Shown here: positions 52,267 to 60,796 of the stretch, in pieces
How the letters are laid out: every line of letters starts with the position of its first letter
Numbering within the stretch: position 1 is the first letter of the stretch
Assembly: GCA_963800865.1 (NCBI GenBank)
Contig: CAWDCL010000004.1
Location: 930,001 to 994,000, forward strand
Direction of reading: 5' to 3'
DNA length: 64,000 nucleotides
DNA from: JALOKP01 sp963800865
GTDB taxonomy: Bacteria; Acidobacteriota; Polarisedimenticolia; J045
Notes under the pieces: model-generated
Told to the model about the DNA's origin: nothing
The model's input: the letters and a program-made list of their open reading frames with translations, nothing else
Database searches by the model: none
Translations under genes and position numbers: made by a program

Positions 52267-52770
52267 ATGTTGCTCGGGAGTCTAGTGCGCGGCGCGCTCG
52301 TGCTCTACTACCGGATGCACCTCGGCAAGGTGGGCCGGAACTTCCGCCTCGGTCTCGGCTCTACGATCCTCAACCCTTCGCAGGTGTCGATCGGCGACGA
52401 CGTCTATCTGGGCCCCGGGACCTACATGACCTCGCCTACGTCGATTCTCATCGGCGATCGAGTGATGTTCGGACCCCAGGTGATGCTGATCGGGGGCGAT
52501 CATGACCTGTCGAGTACTGAGGTCCCGCTTCGCTTCGCCCCGGCGCCACCGAACCCACCGCCGATCGTGATCGAGGACGATGCCTGGATCGGCTCGCGGG
52601 TAACGATCCTAAAAGGCGTCCGCATCGGCCGCGGCGCCGTCGTGGGGGCGGCCAGCCTCGTAACGAGGGACATCCCTCCCATGGCGATCGCGGTGGGGAA
52701 CCCTTGTCGCGTGATCAGTTATCGCGGAGGCGACGGTGCCGGTCGGGGAGGCGCTGCGTCGGGGGGCTAG
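52267..52770 (+). CDS. Hexapeptide-repeat acetyl/acyltransferase
   Basis: This 167-residue protein has a left-handed beta-helix. The repeats are seen as INPSQVSIGDDVYLGPGTYM, SILIGDRVMFGPQVMLIGG and IVIEDDAWIGSRVTILKGVR with IGRGAVVGAASLVTRDIPPM. GGDHD is the catalytic-histidine region, and AVGNPCRVI is the typical end. It probably acetylates a sugar of the glycan. It is directly coupled to the preceding glycosyltransferase. The Gly-rich tail overlaps the convergent glycosyltransferase gene by 4 bases. Confidence 0.92.
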   Translation: MLLGSLVRGALVLYYRMHLGKVGRNFRLGLGSTILNPSQVSIGDDVYLGPGTYMTSPTSILIGDRVMFGPQVMLIGGDHDLSSTEVPLRFAPAPPNPPPIVIEDDAWIGSRVTILKGVRIGRGAVVGAASLVTRDIPPMAIAVGNPCRVISYRGGDGAGRGGAASGG

Positions 52771-53870
52771 CGGCCGCCCAAGGACTCATAGACGGTTTCC
52801 AGCCCCACGAGGCCGGACTCCCCTTCTCCGGTCGCAGCTGCCGCCCGGCAGCCGTCGCCGACGAGAGCAACGGAGACCGCTTCGAGCAGCGACTCGACGT
52901 CCCCCGAACGGTGAACGCACACGCCGGCTGGCCGGGGCGCTGCATCCGAGGCGACGACTGGGACACCGAGCGCGATGGCCTCTCGGATCGATACGGCATC
53001 GCCGTCCGTTCGCGTGGGACGGACGAACACTGCTGCGCGCGCGATCGCGGGAAGTGCATACTCATCGACGAACACGCCCAGCCGGGTGCCGAGCGCGGCG
53101 CGCAGGCGACTCTCGTGCGAAGCGAAGTAAGCGTGCTCGTCCGCTCCTCGTGGCGCCTGTGCCAGCAGGAGCGCGAGTCGGAACGCCCGCCCTCTGGCGA
53201 TCAGGCGTTCACACATCGAAGTGAGGAGGTCGAGCCCGTAGACGTCGACTTGCGATGCGAGCGGAGGAAGGGTCCGGTAGACCAGTGTCACCAGGAGTGG
53301 AAGCCCGGGCGCTTCGTCCAGCCAGCTCTGCAACCGCGGCGAGGCGAGCGTGGCCTCGCTCGGCGCCGGAGCAAGGTACGCGGGAATGATGCTCACGCGG
53401 TCCGCCGGGATGAGTTGTGCGATCGCTTCTCCGATGTGACTGTTCACGGCGACGACGTGATCGGCTCTCCTTATCGCGGCGCGGTGGAACAGGTCCAGCC
53501 CGCGGCGACGGGTCAGCGCACTGAACGGCTCGCCATGGAGCGTGAGCACCAAGGGAAGCCTCCGCGACCGCGCGGCAAGCGTCGCGACGAGGGTCAACGG
53601 GCTCAGCCGATCATGGAGATGAACGACGCCCCTTGCGTGGCGTCGGGTCCAGGCCCAGTGCCGCCATATTGAGTTCCCCAGGAACAGGGAGTGGGAGGCG
53701 GGAGGAGGTGGAGTCCGGGCGGCGGCCAGAGTCGAGACTTCCCATCCGCGCGACCGCAGCCCCGAAATGAGCCTCAGGAGGTGGATGGAGATCCCTCCGA
53801 AGGGGGGGGGCAGCGGCCCGATCTGGGTCACCCGCCGGGCGGGACTAGGGAGAGTCAAACGATCGTCCAT
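52767..53870 (-). CDS. Glycosyltransferase family 4-like
   Basis: This 367-residue protein is called from ATG 53870; a start at 53924 would add an unlikely Trp-rich leader. GPLPPPFGGISIHLLRLISG is the donor-domain glycine loop. VVHLHDRLSPLTLVATLAAR and LVLTLHGEPFSALTRRRGLD are acceptor-domain strands. VFVRPTRTDGDAVSIREAIA LGVPVVAS-type sequence carries the nucleotide-sugar E-x7-E-like motif. It is read against its neighbours on both sides, so it has its own promoter or was inserted separately. Confidence 0.88.
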   Translation of the reverse strand: MDDRLTLPSPARRVTQIGPLPPPFGGISIHLLRLISGLRSRGWEVSTLAAARTPPPPASHSLFLGNSIWRHWAWTRRHARGVVHLHDRLSPLTLVATLAARSRRLPLVLTLHGEPFSALTRRRGLDLFHRAAIRRADHVVAVNSHIGEAIAQLIPADRVSIIPAYLAPAPSEATLASPRLQSWLDEAPGLPLLVTLVYRTLPPLASQVDVYGLDLLTSMCERLIARGRAFRLALLLAQAPRGADEHAYFASHESRLRAALGTRLGVFVDEYALPAIARAAVFVRPTRTDGDAVSIREAIALGVPVVASDAAPRPAGVCVHRSGDVESLLEAVSVALVGDGCRAAAATGEGESGLVGLETVYESLGGR

Positions 53871-54001
53871 GGGAGGCCATCCAGTTGGCCAGTGAAGCAG
53901 CCAGTGTACTCTGGCTGCCCGCACCGGAGTGGTGCCTCTCGCGCGCCACTTTCGCTCCTCGTGTGAGCTGGCTAAGATCCGCCCCGGACGGAGGACACGG
54001 A

Positions 54002-56320
54002 GTGGCGATTCGCCAGCTCAGGAAGATCCGTCGGGTTGCCGCCATGCCGCCATCGGCCATCGCGGCCAAGATCGGTGAGAAGCTGCGGCGGGACACGTCG
54101 CACGCAGTGCTATCCCTTCTTGACCGCGTCCGGCCGACATTCGGTGAGCACGCCGGCATTCCGCGTACCCCGCTGAGCGCGATCCTCCCGCCGCCGACCG
54201 TCTCGCTGCTCCTGGATCATGCGGCGCAGTTTCGCCACTCAGCCGAGGAGATTCTTGCTCACCGGTTTGAACTTCTCGGCTCGCGCCCATCCGAAGTGGC
54301 CCACGGGATAGCATGCCGCGGCACAGGCGGCTACCGGTATGAGTGCGCCACCGACGCACCCGGGGGAGGCGGGATCGAAAGCCTCGTGCTGAGGCTGACA
54401 CCGAAGAACCAGTCGAGGGCTCGTGCTATCCGGGGGCTCATCGATGCCGAGTATCACCCTATCGACTGGCAGCTCGACTTCAAGTCGGGCTACCGCTGGT
54501 CAGAGCGAACGTGGCATGGGTACGTCCCCATCGGCCACGCGCCCGGCGTCGACGTACTGATTCCCTGGAAACTGTCCCGGATGCAACATCTTCCTGTCTT
54601 GTGCTGGGCGTATTCGCTTGCTCGCGCCGGCGCGAACGGGTTCCGACTGCCGGACACTTACGCGCGCGAGTTCCGGAACCAGGTGCTTGACTTCATCGCC
54701 GCGAGTCCTCCCCGCTTCGGCGTCAACTGGCGTTGCCCGATGGACGTCGCCATCCGAGTCGCCAACTGGCTGCTCGTCTATGACCTTCTGCGCGCTCTGG
54801 GTGCTCGATTCGACGAGGGATTCGAGACGGAGCTGTTGCTTGCCACTGCGGACCACGGGTCCTTTGTGTTCGATCATCTCGAATGGAACCACGGTGTCCG
54901 CGGCAATCACTACCTGCTGGATCTCGTCGGACTTCTCTTCGCTGCGGCCTACCTGCCATCGTCGGCCGAGACGACGCCATGGCTGGCCCGGAGTGTCACT
55001 GAGCTTGCGCTGGAGGCACGCAGCCAGTTCCTCGGCGACGGCGTCCACGTCGAACGGTCTCCCGCGTATCACGCGTTGTGCGCGCAGGCCCTCGCGCATG
55101 CCTACGGTCTCATCGAACGGATTCCCGGGGAACGGCGAGAGGAGGTAGGACGAGAGATTCGGGAGTCCGACTCCCGGCATCCGCGACGGCGTGACGTCAG
55201 CCTAGCGGACGCGCGTCGCTTAGGGCTCGAAGTCCTCGAGCAGCAAGGCCTAGGAGAGACCTGCGAAAGGGCGCGACATTTCCTTGAGGCAGTCGTGAAG
55301 TGCGACGGCACGCTGCCGCAGTTCGGGGATGATGACAGCGGGAAGCTCTTCAAGCTGCACGTCCCGCGCCCGCTTCCTGTCGCCGTCCTTGTCCCGGAGG
55401 CCGATCCGGCAGAGGCAGCGAGCGCTCCCCGATGGACTCCATCGGAGGACCTGCGCGACGTGTCCGGGGCGCGTGCCGCACTGGCTGCGGTGGCTGGGGT
55501 GGGTAGCGATTGCAGTTCCGGTGATATCGAGGGAGCCTTGCTGCGGAATGTGTCGAAGCCGCTGCAAGGTGATCGCCCCGCGCACTCTGCAGAATCGGGC
55601 CCGCCGGAGGCATTAGATTCAGGCAGAAGCACTTCGTTCCTGCGTTTCGACGAGGGAGGGTTCTACTGCTACCGCTCAGAACGCCTCCATCTCGTCGTAC
55701 GTTGCGGTTCATGGTCCGCCCATGGTGCCGGCGGTCACATGCACAACGACCAACTGTCTCTCGAACTCGCGCTCGACGGCGTCGACATCCTGGTGGACCC
55801 CGGCACCTTCATCTACACGGCGCTACCAGTTTGGAGGAACCGCCTTCGATCGAGTCTCGCGCACAATGGCCCCGTCGTCGACGGGAGGGAACAGAACCCC
55901 CTCGCAGGCGAACTCGACGCGGTGTTCTGGCTGCCGGAGAGAACGTACGCGAAGGCCATCGAGGTCGGGCAGACGCACTTCGTCGGGGAACATGTGGGAT
56001 ACGGAGCGGTGTGTCGTCGCCGGATCAGGATCGACCGAGAGCGGCTCCACGTCGAGGACTCGGACGCTGCGGGACGGGAGGTCTCCGTCCTTCTTCAATT
56101 CCCACCAGCGCTGGTTCTTCGCGGCGAGGCCGGAGGGGCATGGTCCGTGATGGCGTGCGACGCGGAGATCGCGCGCCTGTGCGTGCACTCGGGCCGGGCC
56201 ATGGAGACCTCCGGCTGGTACTCACCGGGATACGGGCACCTGACACCCGCGCCGGCCATTCAGCTGGTCGGCGCGGGTATCGTCGAGTGGTCGATCGAAC
56301 CGCAGATTCGGGTCGGCTAG
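54002..56320 (+). CDS. Heparinase II/III-like polysaccharide lyase
   Basis: The protein has 772 residues, starting at GTG 54002 (GGAGG upstream). The N-terminal alpha/alpha toroid includes WERTWHGY-like aromatic turns and LEWNHGVRGNHYLLDLVGLL (catalytic Asn/His region). The C-terminal beta-sandwich has GSWSAHGAGGHMHNDQLSLE, the Heparinase_II_III signature with the catalytic histidine, and DGVDILVDPGTFIYTALPVW. No signal peptide is evident. Such lyases in assembly loci trim or release glycans that contain uronic acids, so the polymer made here may be acidic. Composition matches the neighbouring island. Confidence 0.9.
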   Translation: MAIRQLRKIRRVAAMPPSAIAAKIGEKLRRDTSHAVLSLLDRVRPTFGEHAGIPRTPLSAILPPPTVSLLLDHAAQFRHSAEEILAHRFELLGSRPSEVAHGIACRGTGGYRYECATDAPGGGGIESLVLRLTPKNQSRARAIRGLIDAEYHPIDWQLDFKSGYRWSERTWHGYVPIGHAPGVDVLIPWKLSRMQHLPVLCWAYSLARAGANGFRLPDTYAREFRNQVLDFIAASPPRFGVNWRCPMDVAIRVANWLLVYDLLRALGARFDEGFETELLLATADHGSFVFDHLEWNHGVRGNHYLLDLVGLLFAAAYLPSSAETTPWLARSVTELALEARSQFLGDGVHVERSPAYHALCAQALAHAYGLIERIPGERREEVGREIRESDSRHPRRRDVSLADARRLGLEVLEQQGLGETCERARHFLEAVVKCDGTLPQFGDDDSGKLFKLHVPRPLPVAVLVPEADPAEAASAPRWTPSEDLRDVSGARAALAAVAGVGSDCSSGDIEGALLRNVSKPLQGDRPAHSAESGPPEALDSGRSTSFLRFDEGGFYCYRSERLHLVVRCGSWSAHGAGGHMHNDQLSLELALDGVDILVDPGTFIYTALPVWRNRLRSSLAHNGPVVDGREQNPLAGELDAVFWLPERTYAKAIEVGQTHFVGEHVGYGAVCRRRIRIDRERLHVEDSDAAGREVSVLLQFPPALVLRGEAGGAWSVMACDAEIARLCVHSGRAMETSGWYSPGYGHLTPAPAIQLVGAGIVEWSIEPQIRVG

Positions 56321-56363
56321 CAGTCACCTGATCCGAGCGCGGAACCCCCGCCCTGCGCGGGGG

Positions 56364-57682
56364 CTAGGGTGCGGGAACATCGACCGACGACGCGGGAATC
56401 GGACGTCGCGCCAGGAGCCAGGTGGCGCGGGCGTAGTTCACTCCATTCAGAGCCGCATAGGTCATGAGTACGCCAAAGGCCGCGCCTGCCGGGCCGAAGC
56501 GCGGAATCAAGGCAAACTGCAGCCCTATCCCCCCAAGCAACACCCCGAGCGCCACCCCGGCCTGGTAACGGAAGTCCTCGAACCGCATGACGACCGTCGC
56601 GTGAGGGCTGAAAGCGAGCGAAAGAAAAGCGGAAGCGGCGAGGATGCGGAACGTCAGCACCGCCTCGGGGTACTTCCCGCGGTCGACGAACGGGAGGACC
56701 CACCCCGCAAGCCAAGCTCCAGGACGAAGAGCGGGAAGGTCAGTGCCACGACCTTCCGGTGCTTGCGGAACAGCGCATCTATCTCCGACACGCTGGCGGC
56801 GTGCTGCACCGCTGGAAGCAGGATCGCCTGCACGGCGGAAACCAGGAGGACGAGCAACGCATAGTACTGGAAGGCCGAACCATACGCGGCGAGCGCCTGA
56901 TCGTCAGCCCGTGCCCTGAGCGTGAAGACGTCGACCTGAGCGAGCGAAGCGAGCAGTACCGTGTAGATGAAGAGGTACTTGTACTCGGTCCCGATCATGG
57001 CTTTGACGTGCGACCAGAGTACGTGTTTCGGGCCGCGAAGCAGTCCAATGGCCTCGGACCGGGAGTAGACGAGCACCGCGGCGACCATCGACACCGCGTG
57101 CAGCAGGATGATCTCGGCAGCCCCCATCCGGTCCGCCCGCAGGGCGGCCAGCGCGAGGACTCCGAGGCCGAAGAACGCCGACTTCGTGATCTCGAACAGG
57201 GCAAACGTACGAAAATCGAATCGCTGCTGGTACTGCGTGCGGACGAAGTCGAAGAATGCCTGCGAGAAGACCCATCCGAGCACGAAGGGATAGAGCCAAC
57301 CGAGCGCCATGGCAAAGGGCAGGAAGGCGACTCCGGCAACGGCCAGGAGAACGAACTGCGCCGCCAGCAGCGAGGGAGCAGAGTCGTTGACCCGGAACCT
57401 CCTGTACCCGACGATATAGATGCGATTGAAGCTGGCAGCAAAGACGCCATTCAGGAAGTTGCGCACCGATCCGGAGAGGGTCAGATCGGCGAACAGGTCC
57501 GGTGCCATGAAGCGGATGATGAGCAGGCCGGTACCGGCGACGAGGACCTTGCCAGCGAGATCGAGCACGAGGATGCCGAGCGTGTTCCGCACGGAGTAGT
57601 GCCGGCTCGGTTCGCTCTCCTGGTTCACTTCGGGCTCGAACTCCTCGAGGGGGGCTGCTCGTGGCGTTGCGGAGGATCGCAC
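56364..57682 (-). CDS. Polysaccharide flippase (Wzx/MATE-like), frameshifted
   Basis: This membrane protein has about twelve helices and would carry lipid-linked glycan across the inner membrane. Helices include LGILVLDLAGKVLVAGTGLL, LLAAQFVLLAVAGVAFLPFA and FLSLAFSPHATVV. One base seems missing near 56707: reading LELGLAGWVLPFVDRGKYPE requires an extra G, after which the frame continues AVLTFRILAASAF to the stop. The repaired length is 439 residues. It is divergent from the second CapK gene. Confidence 0.83.
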
Positions 57683-57781
57683 GAAAGCAAGGCCCCTGTC
57701 CGGGGCGGGCGCCGAGCTCCTTGACTGATATCATCCTCCACTGTCCCGCGCCTGCGGCCGGTTGCTTGGAAGAGAGGGAGG

Positions 57782-59227
57782 ATGCTGATTCACCACGTCG
57801 CGCGGCGGGTACTCCGGCCCCTCCTCGGCCCCGCCGCGGGCCAGATCAACGCTCGGATCCCGCCGTCCGTCAAGGTCGGCCGGGATTTCTGGTCCAGTCG
57901 ACGGATGCTCAGAGAGTCGCGTGTCTGGTCGGAGGAGCGACTGCATGCGTGGCAGCTCGAACGGCTGCGGGCCGTGACAGAGCACGCCGCCGCCCATGTG
58001 CCTGGGTACGCTCGGCTGTTCCGCGAGGCTGGCGTCGACCCCCGCGGGATTGTGTCGCTGGACGATCTTACTCGGCTGCCTTTCACGACCAAGGAGACGT
58101 TCCGCGACGCGCTGCCGAACTTCACCTCTACCGGGCCGCCGCGAATAGGGCGACTATACGTGACGACCGGAGGTTCGACAGCGGTCCCGGTCGGCTTCCA
58201 CCAGCACAAGGCGCTGTTCGATGTCGATGCGGCCTTCGTCGTCGAGGCCTGGGGCTTGGCCGGATTCCGATGGGCAGACCGGGTTGGAGTGCTGCGGGGG
58301 TCGTTCGTCGGCTCGCCGCAGGCTCCGTTCCGGCGGTACAACGAGAGCCTCTACCGTGGCCTGGAGCTGTCGACCTACTTCCTGACGCCCGAGAGCTATC
58401 CGCGCTATCGAGAGGCCCTGCACGCGTTCCGGCCAACAGCCCTGCACGTTTACCCGTCCGCAGGTCACATCTTCGCCACCCTAGTCGTCGAGGCCGGGGA
58501 CGAAGGACGGTTCCCGGGCGTGCGGTCGATCTTCACCGCGTCGGAGAACCTCTACCCGTGGCAGGTGCAGAGCCTGCGGCGGGCATTTCCGGGTGCCCGC
58601 ATCTTCGACCTCTACTCGAATGCTGAGAAGGCCGTATTCACATCCTGGTGCGAGCACGAGGACGTGCATCACGCCTGGCCGCAGTACGGGATTCTCGAGG
58701 TGATTGATCCGAGCACGGGGCGAGAAGTTGCGGAGGGCGAGGTGGGAGAGGTCGTCGCGACCTCGTTCTGGAACCTCGTGACGCCTTTCATCCGCTACCG
58801 CACGGCCGACATGGCGCGGGTCGGGGCATCGCGCTGTCCGTCGTGCGGCAGGCCGTGGCGAACCCTCACACGCATCGAGGGCCGGCTGCAGGAGCTGGTC
58901 GTGACGGGGGATGGCCGCTACATCTCGATGACCGCGCTGAACATGCATAACGACCTGTTCGACCACGTCCGGCAGTTCCAGTTCGCGCAGCGCGAGGTCG
59001 GCCGGCTCGAGCTTCGTCTCGCGCCCAAGCCGAGCTTCAGCTCCGCGGACCGGGAACGAATCCGACGCGAGATCCAGTCCAAGCTCGGAACGGCGATGGA
59101 ACTCGAGGTCGCGGTCGTGGAGGAGATCCAGCGCACACGAGCGGGGAAGCTGCGCTTTCTCGAGCAGCACTTGCTGATCCGATTTGATGGCGGACCTGTC
59201 GATGGCGACCATGGCAACGGATCCTGA
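57782..59227 (+). CDS. CapK/PaaK-like adenylate-forming enzyme (second copy)
   Basis: The protein has 481 residues. The AMP-binding loop is LYVTTGGSTAVPVGFHQHKA. YPSAGHIFATLVVEA, IFTASENLYPWQVQSLRRAF, FDLYSNAEKAVFTSWCEHED and RIEGRLQELVVTGDGRYISM match the EPS-associated CapK group. Two cysteines (CPSCG) sit where zinc is bound in related enzymes. It is related to the product of 46365-47837 but diverged. Its stop lies inside the start region of the following DUF362 gene, so the two are coupled. Confidence 0.9.
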   Translation: MLIHHVARRVLRPLLGPAAGQINARIPPSVKVGRDFWSSRRMLRESRVWSEERLHAWQLERLRAVTEHAAAHVPGYARLFREAGVDPRGIVSLDDLTRLPFTTKETFRDALPNFTSTGPPRIGRLYVTTGGSTAVPVGFHQHKALFDVDAAFVVEAWGLAGFRWADRVGVLRGSFVGSPQAPFRRYNESLYRGLELSTYFLTPESYPRYREALHAFRPTALHVYPSAGHIFATLVVEAGDEGRFPGVRSIFTASENLYPWQVQSLRRAFPGARIFDLYSNAEKAVFTSWCEHEDVHHAWPQYGILEVIDPSTGREVAEGEVGEVVATSFWNLVTPFIRYRTADMARVGASRCPSCGRPWRTLTRIEGRLQELVVTGDGRYISMTALNMHNDLFDHVRQFQFAQREVGRLELRLAPKPSFSSADRERIRREIQSKLGTAMELEVAVVEEIQRTRAGKLRFLEQHLLIRFDGGPVDGDHGNGS

Positions 59228-60749
59228 AGCTGGTCGCGGCGATCCCGAGGCGCGGGCGACCCACTTCCGCGACCTGACCGTCGCGATCTGGCGCGGGGGA
59301 ACCCGCTACTCACGCACTGCGCCCTATCACCCCGCGGTCCGCTACCCGGAGAGTCCGGTCGCCGAGACGGCCGCCGAGGACAACCCTTCCTATGCGGGCG
59401 TCCGGTGGTGCCTGCGAGAACTCGGACTGGACGCTGCCCGATTCGGGTTGCCGCAGTGGAACCCCCTGGGTGACCTGGTGCCGCGCGGCGGCAAGGTCGT
59501 GATCAAGCCGAATTTCGTCCTGTCGCGGCACTACGAGGGCGGTGACATCTTCGCGATCGTCACCCATCCGGCGACCCTGCGTGCCCTGGTCGACTACGCC
59601 TACCTGGCGGTTGGGCCAGAAGGGCGAGTGATCATTGCCGACGCTCCCCAGATGGACTGCCGGTTCGAGGAGCTGATGGAAGCGACGCAGCTCCCGGCCG
59701 TCCAGGAGTTCTACCGCCGCGCACTGCGCTTCGATCTGGAAGTCCTGGATCTGCGCGACTTCTGGCTCGACATGCAACCGGGAGACGAGGCGGGCTTCTC
59801 CGAGCGCCGCCGGTCCCTGTCCGGTGACCCGCTGGGAAGCGCCTGGGTCGATCTCGGGCGTCATAGTGCGTTCGCCGGGGCGAAGAACTGCGCGCAGTTC
59901 TATGGTGCGGACTACGACCGAAACGAGACGATCGCGCTCCATCACGACGAGACACATCGCTACCGCGTCTCGCGCACAGTACTGTCGGCGGATCTGCTGC
60001 TCTCAGTCCCGAAGCTCAAGGTCCACAAGAAGGTCGGCACGACCCTCAATGCCAAAGGGCTCGTCGGCATCACGACGACCAAGAACTGTCTCATCCACTA
60101 CACGCTCGGAACGCCCAGCAACGGAGGTGATCAGTTCCCGGACGGGTTGCTCACGGCCAGGGAGAGGCTGGTCTCGGGTGGGATGCGGTGGCTCTTCGAC
60201 CGCCTGCTGGCGAAGCGCAGCCGGCTCCACGACCGGGCCTATCAGACGCTGGCAACGTCCTACCGGGCGGTCGTGAAGCCCTGGCTTGGCGGCGTCGCAA
60301 AGGAAAAGCAGGCGCTCGACGGAGGCAACTGGCATGGCAATGACAGTGCGTGGCGCATGGTCGTCGACCTGATGAGGATCGCGCACTACGCCGACGCGGA
60401 TGGTCAGATCCACCCCGATCCACAGCGCCGGATCCTCTCGATAGTGGACGGAATCGTCGGTGGAGAGAACAACGGCCCACTCACCCCCGACGCACGCCCG
60501 GTCGGCGTGATCGCCGCCGGACGGAACCCCTTCGCCGTCGACGTGGCGTGCACGCGGTTGATGGGACTCGACCCGATGCAACTGAGGTGGGTCCCCGCCA
60601 TGCTCGAAGGTCCGTTCTTCACCGAACTTCAATCGATCGACGTGCGGAGCGACGACGAACGCATCCGCACGATGCTGACGACGCGAGACCCGTTGCTCGC
60701 CTTCCGCCCTCACGCGGGCTGGGTCGGGCGGGTAGAGGTTGATCGCTGA
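59187..60749 (+). CDS. DUF362 domain protein (second copy)
   Basis: Up to 520 residues; starts at ATG 59187, 59202 or 59211 are all possible and overlap the CapK stop. Shared blocks with the copy at 47855: GGKVVIKPNFVLSRHYEGGD, THPATLRALVDYAY, GRVIIADAPQMDCRF, DLLLSVPKLKVHKKVGTTLN, the NCLIHYTLGTP segment and the WHGNDSAWRMVVDL segment. It ends in FRPHAGWVGRVE as the other does in YRPHFGWAPV. The biochemical role is unknown. Confidence 0.87.
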   Translation: MADLSMATMATDPEAGRGDPEARATHFRDLTVAIWRGGTRYSRTAPYHPAVRYPESPVAETAAEDNPSYAGVRWCLRELGLDAARFGLPQWNPLGDLVPRGGKVVIKPNFVLSRHYEGGDIFAIVTHPATLRALVDYAYLAVGPEGRVIIADAPQMDCRFEELMEATQLPAVQEFYRRALRFDLEVLDLRDFWLDMQPGDEAGFSERRRSLSGDPLGSAWVDLGRHSAFAGAKNCAQFYGADYDRNETIALHHDETHRYRVSRTVLSADLLLSVPKLKVHKKVGTTLNAKGLVGITTTKNCLIHYTLGTPSNGGDQFPDGLLTARERLVSGGMRWLFDRLLAKRSRLHDRAYQTLATSYRAVVKPWLGGVAKEKQALDGGNWHGNDSAWRMVVDLMRIAHYADADGQIHPDPQRRILSIVDGIVGGENNGPLTPDARPVGVIAAGRNPFAVDVACTRLMGLDPMQLRWVPAMLEGPFFTELQSIDVRSDDERIRTMLTTRDPLLAFRPHAGWVGRVEVDR

Positions 60750-60796
60750 GATGGGCGCTTGGCGTCGCCGCTCAGGGCGCCCGGGTTCGTAGCGCG

